8,610 nucleotides of DNA from an uncultured beta proteobacterium (GTDB taxonomy: Bacteria > Pseudomonadota > Gammaproteobacteria > Burkholderiales > Rhodocyclaceae): assembly GCA_903933395.1 (NCBI GenBank), contig CAIZKA010000475.1, forward strand, positions 1 to 8,610, given 5' to 3'. Under the pieces are notes generated by a model that saw nothing but the letters and a program-made list of their open reading frames with translations, ran no database searches and was not told the DNA's origin. A program made the position numbers and the translations under genes. Below are positions 1-5,441 of the stretch, one piece after another. Every line of letters starts with the position of its first letter. Position 1 is the first letter of the stretch.

Positions 1-651
1 GGTATATTCGGCGCCGTGGGTTACCGGCAGCATCGGCAGCCCGGCCGCGGCGTACTCCTTGGTGCGATACAGCGCCAGCGACCAGAAGTGCGGCGGCGTC
101 CACACGAAGATGATGAGAAACAGCGCCCAGGCTTCGCCCGGTGCATCTCCCGTTACCGCCGCCCAGCCGAGCACCGGGGGCATGGCGCCGGACGCTCCAC
201 CGATGACAATGTTCTGCGAGGTATTGGGCTTCAGAAAGATCGTGTAGATCACCGCGTAGCCGACAAAGGTGGCGAAGGTCAGCCACATGGTGAAGGGGTT
301 CACCCATACATACAGCATGAACAGTCCGGCGCCGCCGATCAGCCCCGAGAACACCAGCGTTTCCATCGAATTGACTTCGCCTTGCGGCAAGGGACGACCG
401 CGCGTGCGCGCCATCAAGGCGTCGATCTTCTGTTCAATCAGGCAATTCGCGGCCGCCGCGGCACCCGCCACCAATGCGATGCCGGCGGTACCGGCCAGCA
501 ATATGCGCCACGGCACCATGCCCGGAACGGCGAGGAACATCCCGATTACCGCACAGAACACGATCAGCGACACCACGCGCGGTTTCGCCAGCTGGAAATA
601 CTGGCGCAGGCGATGGGAGCTGCTTTGCAGTTTAAGGGTAGTGGATTTCAC
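1..651 (-). CDS. ctaB: Heme O synthase (protoheme IX farnesyltransferase), 3' end missing
   Basis: This membrane prenyltransferase attaches a farnesyl group to protoheme IX to make heme O, the precursor of the heme A used by the oxidase encoded upstream in the operon. The 217 visible codons cover roughly three quarters of a usual ~295-residue protein; the C-terminus lies beyond the left edge. Seen: AKPRVVSL at residues 22-29, the first prenyl/Mg-binding region N68-CLIEQKID-ALMARTRGRPLP (about 68-88), a YTIFLKPNTSQNIVIGG stretch, and the WTPPHFWSLAL helix followed by TKEYAAAGLPMLPV. All are characteristic of the UbiA/CtaB family, with several hydrophobic helices between them. The GTG at 651-649 is chosen because no ATG, GTG or TTG lies in frame between it and the end of the preceding sco gene. 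It has no convincing Shine-Dalgarno and overlaps the stop of a tiny upstream ORF by four bases. It is the last operon gene visible. Confidence 0.95.
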   Translation of the reverse strand, partial: MKSTTLKLQSSSHRLRQYFQLAKPRVVSLIVFCAVIGMFLAVPGMVPWRILLAGTAGIALVAGAAAAANCLIEQKIDALMARTRGRPLPQGEVNSMETLVFSGLIGGAGLFMLYVWVNPFTMWLTFATFVGYAVIYTIFLKPNTSQNIVIGGASGAMPPVLGWAAVTGDAPGEAWALFLIIFVWTPPHFWSLALYRTKEYAAAGLPMLPVTHGAEYT

Positions 652-695
652 GCTTGGGAGATGAAAAAGCCGGAACAGGGGAGCGAGTTTATCAT
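648..695 (-). CDS. Possible 15-codon leader ORF coupled to ctaB
   Basis: Between the sco stop and the ctaB GTG is an ATG (695-693) followed by 15 sense codons (MINSLPCSGFFISQA). Its TGA overlaps the ctaB GTG in a GTGA junction. This geometry is typical of translational coupling, and ctaB has no visible Shine-Dalgarno of its own. The ORF's own ribosome site is weak (a GTAGG about 11 bases upstream), and a chance 15-codon ORF is common. There is no homology evidence, so it may not be translated. Confidence 0.2.
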   Translation of the reverse strand: MINSLPCSGFFISQA

Positions 696-706
696 GTGCC
701 GCGGGC

Positions 707-1393
707 CTACCGGCCTTGGCTGGCGCGGCTGAGCGCGATGCGGCGATAGTTGGCAGCCACCTTGGCCGCTTCCTGCGGCGGCGAAAAAACTGCCGCCAGC
801 CGCCCGCGCGGATCGACAAGATAAATCCCCGCGGAATGATCGACCGTATAGCGCGCCAAATCCGTGCCGTCGTTGCGCTGGTAATAGACACCCAGGTTCT
901 TGGTCAGCGCAGACAAGGCGGCATCGTCACCGCTGACGCCGATGAAGGACGGATCGAATGCCGCCATATACTCGCCCAGCAGTTTATCGGTGTCGCGGCG
1001 AGGATCGACGGAGACGAAGACCACCTGGAAAGTCGGCGCTGGCGGCACGGTGCCAAGCATCGCCCTCACGTCCTTCATGAGGGCGAGCGCCGCGGGACAC
1101 ACGTCCGGACATTGCGTGTAGCCAAAAAACATGAAACTCCAGCGCCCGAGCAAATGCGCATTCTTGAACTCCCCTCGCGGTCCGCGCAGGACGAAGTCCG
1201 GCAGGGGCTTGTCGTCGCGAATTTCGGTGACGCCGGGCAACTCTCCCGCCGGCGACGGACCGATACGCGCGGTTCGCACGATCAGCGCGGCGCCCAGCAG
1301 CGTCAGCAGGAGCCCGCTGAAAAGCAACCAACGCAACCAGCCCCTGCTCGCAGGGTTGGTCGATGGAGGTTGAGCCGGAGCAGGCAGTTCCAC
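707..1393 (-). CDS. sco1: SCO1/SenC family copper chaperone for cytochrome c oxidase
   Basis: SCO proteins are membrane-anchored thioredoxin-fold proteins on the periplasmic side that deliver copper to, or reduce, the CuA centre of oxidase subunit II. The 228-residue product has one N-terminal hydrophobic segment (about 19-39) and then a soluble domain. That domain has the metal/thiol motif C95-P-D-V-C99 in FGYTQCPDVCP and the third copper ligand H186 in YTVDHSAGIYLVDPRG; all three expected ligands are present. The start is a GTG at 1393-1391: an in-frame TAG sits two codons upstream, and later starts would remove the membrane anchor. It lies 29 nt after the subunit I stop and 55 nt before ctaB, consistent with co-transcription. 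It is the more canonical of two SCO homologues in the operon. Confidence 0.93.
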   Translation of the reverse strand: MELPAPAQPPSTNPASRGWLRWLLFSGLLLTLLGAALIVRTARIGPSPAGELPGVTEIRDDKPLPDFVLRGPRGEFKNAHLLGRWSFMFFGYTQCPDVCPAALALMKDVRAMLGTVPPAPTFQVVFVSVDPRRDTDKLLGEYMAAFDPSFIGVSGDDAALSALTKNLGVYYQRNDGTDLARYTVDHSAGIYLVDPRGRLAAVFSPPQEAAKVAANYRRIALSRASQGR

Positions 1394-1422
1394 CTCTGCC
1401 TAGCCGATTCCGTACCCGTCGA

Positions 1423-2994
1423 TCAACGTTTCTCGTATCCGTAGGGCGTCCAGTTTTCCGCCACGGAAGGCGGACTTGGCCAGTTGCCATGGGGCGGCGG
1501 GGAAACGGTGGTCCACTCGAGGGAATGGGAGCCCCATGGATTGTCGCCAGCCTTGGGGCCCCGGATTGCACCGACGATCCAGTTGACCACAGCTATCACG
1601 AAGCCGATTCCCAGAATTATCGATCCCAGGGTCATGAGTTGGTGGGCGCTGACAAACTGCGGGAACTGTGCGTAGTCATAATAACGGCGGGGCATGCCTT
1701 GAACGCCGATGTCCATCATTGTCCAGAACACAATGTTGGTACCGACAAACGTGATCCAGAAGCCAAGTTTGCCCCAGAACTCGTTGTACATGCGACCGGT
1801 GAACTTGGGAAACCAGTAGTACACCCCGGCGAAGATCGCGAATGTCCCTGCGACGGCCATCACGTAATGGAAGTGGCCCACCACGTAATAGGTGCGGGCC
1901 AGGTGGATGGTGAGTGAAGGTACCGCCAGAGGAATGCCGGTGAGGCCGCCGATGAGGAACAGGAACATCACGCCCGAGGCATACAGCATTGGTGTTTCGA
2001 AGGTAATCGAGCCCTTGTAGAGGGTTCCCACCAGTCCGATCAGCATCAGTCCGACCGGTACCGAGATCATCAGTGTCGTTATCATCATGCCGATACGCAG
2101 CCAGTCGGCCATTCCGGAAACGTACAAGTGGTGCACCCAGACAACCCCGGCGAGGGCAACAATGCCAAAGATGCCACCGAAAACCACCATCTTGTAGTTG
2201 AACACCTGGTTACGCGCGAAGGTGGCGACGATCTCGAACAGCACGCCGAAAAACGGCAGGAAGATCACATATACCGCAGGGTGGGAGTAGAACCAGAACA
2301 GGTTCTGGTAGGTAAGCACATCGCCGCCGTTGGTGGGATCGAAGAAGTGGGTGCCCAGGTACTTGTCCAGGCTGATCAGGGTGACCGCGGTGCCCAGCAC
2401 AGGCACGAAGATCAACTGCAGGACAAAGGCCCCCAGGGTGCACCAGACGAAGATGTTGAGCTTGGTCCACCCCATGCCCGGCGCCCGCATGTAGACCACA
2501 GTGGTGAGAAAATTGACGCCGCCGATGATCGAGGCAAAGCCAAGTATCAAAACGGTAAACGTATAGAACGCGGTATTCCCGGTAGTGATGGTGGAGTAGG
2601 GTGGGTAGCCGGTCCACATCACATCGGGCGGATCGGGAACAAAAAACGTGAGCAGCGCCAGAATGACGCCAACATAGAACAGCCAGACCGAAAGGGCATT
2701 GACGCGAGGGAAAGCCACGTCCTTGGCGCCGATCATCAGCGGAATGCAGAAGTTGGCAAAAAACCCTGTCAGCGCCGGAATCTGGAAAGCCAGGATCATT
2801 ATCGCGCCGTGGGAGTAGAGCCAGACGTTGTAGGTAGTCGGATTGTCGGTAATGGTCGGACCAAGCGATGACAATTCGATTCGCATCATCATCGCCATGA
2901 CGCCGGCAATCGCGAAAGCCGCCATCGAGCCGATCAGATAGAGGATCCCGACACGCTTGTGGTCAGTCGTGAAAATCCATTCCTTGATATTCAT
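1423..2994 (-). CDS. ctaD: Cytochrome c oxidase subunit I, divergent A2-type heme-copper oxidase
   Basis: Catalytic subunit of an inner-membrane heme-copper oxidase, holding heme a and the heme a3/CuB site where O2 is reduced; about 12 membrane helices in 523 residues. Ligands seen: H62 (heme a), H238, H288 and H289 (CuB), H374 (heme a3), H376 (heme a). Y242 in HPAVY is the active-site tyrosine position. D-pathway residues N81, D92 and N99 are present, but the GHPEVY glutamate is replaced: Y236-S237-H-P-A240-V-Y, the A2-type signature. Paracoccus K-pathway positions S291, T351 and K354 align to F253, V314 and M317. Mg-site positions H403 and D404 align to A366 and R367. The propionate arginine pair (PRRYYDY) is kept. 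The ATG at 2994 follows the subunit II stop by 13 nt, with AAGGGA upstream. The oxidase assignment is firm; placement in a subfamily is from manual alignment only. Confidence 0.96.
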   Translation of the reverse strand: MNIKEWIFTTDHKRVGILYLIGSMAAFAIAGVMAMMMRIELSSLGPTITDNPTTYNVWLYSHGAIMILAFQIPALTGFFANFCIPLMIGAKDVAFPRVNALSVWLFYVGVILALLTFFVPDPPDVMWTGYPPYSTITTGNTAFYTFTVLILGFASIIGGVNFLTTVVYMRAPGMGWTKLNIFVWCTLGAFVLQLIFVPVLGTAVTLISLDKYLGTHFFDPTNGGDVLTYQNLFWFYSHPAVYVIFLPFFGVLFEIVATFARNQVFNYKMVVFGGIFGIVALAGVVWVHHLYVSGMADWLRIGMMITTLMISVPVGLMLIGLVGTLYKGSITFETPMLYASGVMFLFLIGGLTGIPLAVPSLTIHLARTYYVVGHFHYVMAVAGTFAIFAGVYYWFPKFTGRMYNEFWGKLGFWITFVGTNIVFWTMMDIGVQGMPRRYYDYAQFPQFVSAHQLMTLGSIILGIGFVIAVVNWIVGAIRGPKAGDNPWGSHSLEWTTVSPPPHGNWPSPPSVAENWTPYGYEKR

Positions 2995-3007
2995 TTCGGG
3001 TATCCCT

Positions 3008-3796
3008 TCAACTCTTCTTGGCCGGCATGGCCGTGGCCCGCTCTGCGGCGGACTTCGTGTCGTTCAATTTGGCGCCTTCCTTGTCATACCAGGCCTTGTA
3101 GTCCTCCGGCGACAACACCACGATCTTGCCGGCCATGTATGAGTGCATGACGCCACAGTAGGCCGCACAACTGACCACATGCTGCTTGCCGGCTTCCTTG
3201 GGCAGGAACCACAGGTAGGTGATGCGGCCAGGCATCGAGTCTTCCTTGACGCGAAAGTCGGGGATGAAATGATTGTGCAGCGTATCGCGACTGGTCATGC
3301 GCAGCAGCACCGGCTTGCCGGCGGGAACCTTCAGCTCGTTTTGGGTACGCAGACCATTGGGGTAGGTGTAGTCGAAGCTGTACATGCCGGTTTCGAGACT
3401 GATTTCAAGCCGATCAGCCGGGACCTCGCGATAGACGTTCCACAATTGCCAGCCGTTTGCCGCAATGTAGAGATCGTCGGCAAGAAAGACAAAGGTCGGA
3501 ATCACCACCCAAGCCACTGCTGCGGCCGCGCTAAGCTTTGGCGCGTGACCGGTCTCGTTGCCCGGGCGGCGCCGATAACGCCACAGCAGCCAGGCAGTAA
3601 TGAGGGCGAACACCACGCCGATGATGGTGATGTCGATAATCACCTCCCGCCACAGATGATCCCATTCCACAGCCGGATCCTTTATCGCCGGCGGTGCCCC
3701 GGATCCGGCAGTGGCCGGGTAGGCCCCGGCGAATGCAATGGATGTCGAAATGAGGCAACCCGCGGCGGCGGCGACCAGCTTTTTCAAGTTACGCAT
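3008..3796 (-). CDS. ctaC: Cytochrome c oxidase subunit II with CuA centre
   Basis: Subunit II takes electrons from cytochrome c through its periplasmic binuclear CuA centre and passes them to subunit I. The 262-residue product has a Sec-type signal (1-23), two transmembrane helices (about 52-72 and 90-111) and a cupredoxin domain. CuA ligands are all visible: H174, C210, C214, H218 and M221 in CAAYCGVMHSYM. The usual CSELC glutamate that binds the interface Mg is A212. The K-pathway glutamate expected three residues before the helix-2 Trp (W96) is A93. The electron-entry QWYW motif reads M138-Y-S-F. There is no C-terminal cytochrome c domain. The frame stays open upstream to 3871, but the ATG at 3796 gives a clean signal peptide and has a G-rich ribosome site. 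This start overlaps the upstream SCO-like gene by 8 nt. Confidence 0.94.
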   Translation of the reverse strand: MRNLKKLVAAAAGCLISTSIAFAGAYPATAGSGAPPAIKDPAVEWDHLWREVIIDITIIGVVFALITAWLLWRYRRRPGNETGHAPKLSAAAAVAWVVIPTFVFLADDLYIAANGWQLWNVYREVPADRLEISLETGMYSFDYTYPNGLRTQNELKVPAGKPVLLRMTSRDTLHNHFIPDFRVKEDSMPGRITYLWFLPKEAGKQHVVSCAAYCGVMHSYMAGKIVVLSPEDYKAWYDKEGAKLNDTKSAAERATAMPAKKS

Positions 3797-4598
3797 GCTG
3801 CCCCCCAATTTTTTTCCGATACGCCCAGAAACCGAGTCCGAGCATGCTAATCCCAAATACCAAGGCCCCAAGCCCGGCCGCCATCGAATAATTCATCTGG
3901 TATTTTCCTTCTGCATAGTTGTAGCTGAAACAGGCGCCTGTCAGCATGTCGAAAACGGCGCTAGAGTTGGAGATGCGGTTCCAGTCTGCGTCAATCAGTG
4001 CCAGCTCGATATTCCGTGCATCCATGCGCGTACCGTAAATGTAGCGGGCTACGCGGCCTTCCGGCGTCAAGAAGATCAACACGTTGGGGTGCATGAAAGC
4101 CTTGGCGGCGTCCGACCAGAAATAGTTGAAGCCGACGCTCCCGGCAAAGGCCTTGACGTCGGAATCCTTCAATACGGCGTGACGCCAGCCGCTGGCTGAT
4201 GACAAACCGGTCTTCCTCAGGAATTCGGCTGCGCTGCCACTGGTATCACGGGCGTCGAACGAGACCGTCAGTACGCGGAAATCGCTGCCAAGCTTGAACC
4301 GGTCAAGGCGCGACAGCGCGGCCGCCAGTTCGATATTGATCGTCGGACAGGTACCGTCGCAACCGTAGTAGGACAGAACCAGGATCACCGGCTTGTCGAG
4401 GGTGTCACCCAGCGTGAAGCGGGCACCGCTCTCGTCCTCGAATACCGTGTCGGCAGGCAGGCGGGCACCCAGATACCGGGGCTCGTCGATCTGCACGACG
4501 GACCCGGCCGTCACAGACGTCTGCGTCGGCACGCTCACTGCGTGGGCCATGAAGCAGGCCGTTACCAGTAGTAGACCTGGGAGACGACGAAGAACCAA
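3789..4598 (-). CDS. SCO-like protein with signal peptide and C-terminal membrane anchor
   Basis: Second SCO/SenC homologue of the operon, probably acting on copper or thiols of the CuA site outside the membrane. Of 269 residues, about 1-20 form a signal peptide or N-terminal anchor. The thioredoxin-like domain carries C80-D-G-T-C84 and H170 (AFMHPNVLIFLTPEG), so all three copper-ligand positions are kept. It differs from the other SCO in having a C-terminal extension with C223 (GACFSYNY) and a final hydrophobic helix (about 237-258) ending in a basic RKK, so the helix probably exits to the cytoplasm. The TTG start (4598-4596) is preferred because the first ATG, at 4550, would remove the signal segment; a GGA lies six bases upstream. 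The start overlaps subunit III by 37 nt and the end overlaps subunit II by 8 nt. SCO assignment is firm; its division of labour with the other SCO is unknown. Confidence 0.88.
   Translation of the reverse strand: MVLRRLPGLLLVTACFMAHAVSVPTQTSVTAGSVVQIDEPRYLGARLPADTVFEDESGARFTLGDTLDKPVILVLSYYGCDGTCPTINIELAAALSRLDRFKLGSDFRVLTVSFDARDTSGSAAEFLRKTGLSSASGWRHAVLKDSDVKAFAGSVGFNYFWSDAAKAFMHPNVLIFLTPEGRVARYIYGTRMDARNIELALIDADWNRISNSSAVFDMLTGACFSYNYAEGKYQMNYSMAAGLGALVFGISMLGLGFWAYRKKIGGQHA
3801..3806 (-). promoter_or_regulatory. Ribosome binding site deciding the ctaC start
   Basis: On the minus strand a run of six G lies four bases before the ATG at 3796. It sits within the last codons of the SCO-like gene, whose TAA is reached just after the ctaC ATG (ATGCGTAA). 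The run and the overlap support translation of ctaC by ribosomes finishing the upstream gene. Confidence 0.55.
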
Positions 4599-5326
4599 AT
4601 GATATCCACGAAGTGCCAGTACAAACCCGCGGTGCGGGCGAAACCTTCATCCACGTTGCCGCGCAGGGCGGGGAGCAATCCGGCGATGAAGATGGCGAGA
4701 CCGACTACCACGTGGGAGCCGTGCAAACCCGTGATACAGAAGAAGATGGTGCTTTGCACGTTGGTGCCGATGTTGAAGCCCTCGTGCATGAGGTGGCTCC
4801 ATTCATATCCGGACATGCCAAGGAAGCAGAAACCCAACACGATGGTAGCAAGAAGCCAGCGGATGTAGCCGCTCCGGTCGCCGACGTGGAGCAGGTCTTC
4901 GGCGCGATGAATGGTCAGGCTCGACGCCACGAGGATGACAGTCATCATGGCCGGAATCAGCTTGGGCAAGGGAACGCTGCCCGCCGGCGGCCATACGGGG
5001 GCATTCAAGCGGAGGTACCAGTAGGCGGCGAATAGCGACAGGAAAATCATCGCTTCGGCAAGTATGAACCAGCCCATTGCGCCGAAGGAAAGCCCTTCGC
5101 CCTTGCCCATCGCCTCGCTGGTCCAGCCGGCGATGCCGGCCAGGATCAGAGGGATGCCGATACCGAGGGAAAGCACCGCGGCAAACGGTTTGTGATAGAC
5201 GTAATGAAATGAAAAGGCGAGCGCGAGCGCGAGAATGCCGAAGCTTATGACGAAAGGCCAGATACTGGTATCCCAGTGGGCATGAGCATGGTCATCGTGC
5301 GCGGCATGGGCTTGTTCATGCGCCAT
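4562..5326 (-). CDS. ctaE: Cytochrome c oxidase subunit III
   Basis: Integral-membrane subunit that stabilises subunit I and supports sustained proton uptake by A-type oxidases; it holds no redox centre. The 254-residue product shows seven hydrophobic segments. Family signatures are GWFILAEAMIFLSLF with the conserved acidic residue E91, ITGLHGSHVVVG, and the C-terminal YWHFVDIIWFFVV, which ends almost at the stop. The N-terminus before the first helix has six histidines within the first 17 residues (H3, H7, H10, H13, H15, H17). The ATG at 5326 is preceded by GGGAGAG at good spacing. It is the first gene of the oxidase operon, unlike the common order in which subunit III follows II and I, and its end overlaps the SCO-like gene by 37 nt. 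Confidence 0.95.
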   Translation of the reverse strand: MAHEQAHAAHDDHAHAHWDTSIWPFVISFGILALALAFSFHYVYHKPFAAVLSLGIGIPLILAGIAGWTSEAMGKGEGLSFGAMGWFILAEAMIFLSLFAAYWYLRLNAPVWPPAGSVPLPKLIPAMMTVILVASSLTIHRAEDLLHVGDRSGYIRWLLATIVLGFCFLGMSGYEWSHLMHEGFNIGTNVQSTIFFCITGLHGSHVVVGLAIFIAGLLPALRGNVDEGFARTAGLYWHFVDIIWFFVVSQVYYW

Positions 5327-5351
5327 CAGTTTTCTCTCCCGAGGAAATACC

Positions 5352-5380
5352 GTTGTATTTTACGTCGCATGCTGCGACAA
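5352..5380 (-). promoter_or_regulatory. Candidate sigma70-type promoter for the oxidase operon
   Basis: On the minus strand TTGTCG (5380-5375) and TACAAC (5357-5352) are separated by 17 bases, each matching four of six consensus positions. Initiation near 5345 would leave a short leader of about 20 nt before the ctaE ATG, which includes its ribosome site. It lies in the only sizeable gap upstream of the six-gene run. Inferred from sequence alone. Confidence 0.35.
5364..5378. promoter_or_regulatory. 15-bp dyad (GTCGCA-tgc-TGCGAC), possible operator
   Basis: A perfect 6-bp inverted repeat with a 3-bp centre sits between the divergent oxidase operon and the cytochrome c4 gene. It lies within the spacer and -35 of the candidate minus-strand promoter. 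The position suits a regulator controlling one or both directions. It is not an FNR/Anr site (TTGAT-N4-ATCAA), and I do not recognise the regulator. Chance is possible for a 6-bp arm. Confidence 0.3.
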
Positions 5381-5441
5381 TTCACCACACTTTAAACATA
5401 AACTAACGGCGGCACAAGCCGAACAATGCGGAGGAAATGCG

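Noticed and set aside
16..732. Long plus-strand open frame of 238 codons
   Set aside because: It is antisense to ctaB, which has clear family motifs; the product is rich in Arg, Gly, His and Gln, as expected for the complement of a GC-rich membrane-protein gene.
716..1444. Plus-strand open frame of 242 codons
   Set aside because: It is antisense to the sco gene with intact CxxxC and His motifs; the composition is Arg/Gln-rich with no domain recognised.
2128..2871. Plus-strand open frame of 247 codons
   Set aside because: It is antisense to ctaD; the hydrophilic, Asp/Glu/His/Gln-rich product is the mirror of membrane helices.
1423..3796. Nitric oxide reductase of the CuA-containing sNOR/eNOR type instead of an O2 reductase
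   Set aside because: Subunit I keeps the active-site tyrosine in HPAVY, the D-pathway entrance and A-type helix motifs. As I recall, those NO reductases derive from B-type enzymes and lack the tyrosine. A phylogeny would settle it.
3143..3850. Plus-strand open frame of 235 codons
   Set aside because: It is antisense to ctaC, whose CuA ligands and signal peptide are unambiguous.
3797..3871. Longer ctaC starting at 3871
   Set aside because: It would add 25 residues before a good signal peptide and overlap the SCO-like gene by 83 nt; the ATG at 3796 has a better ribosome site.
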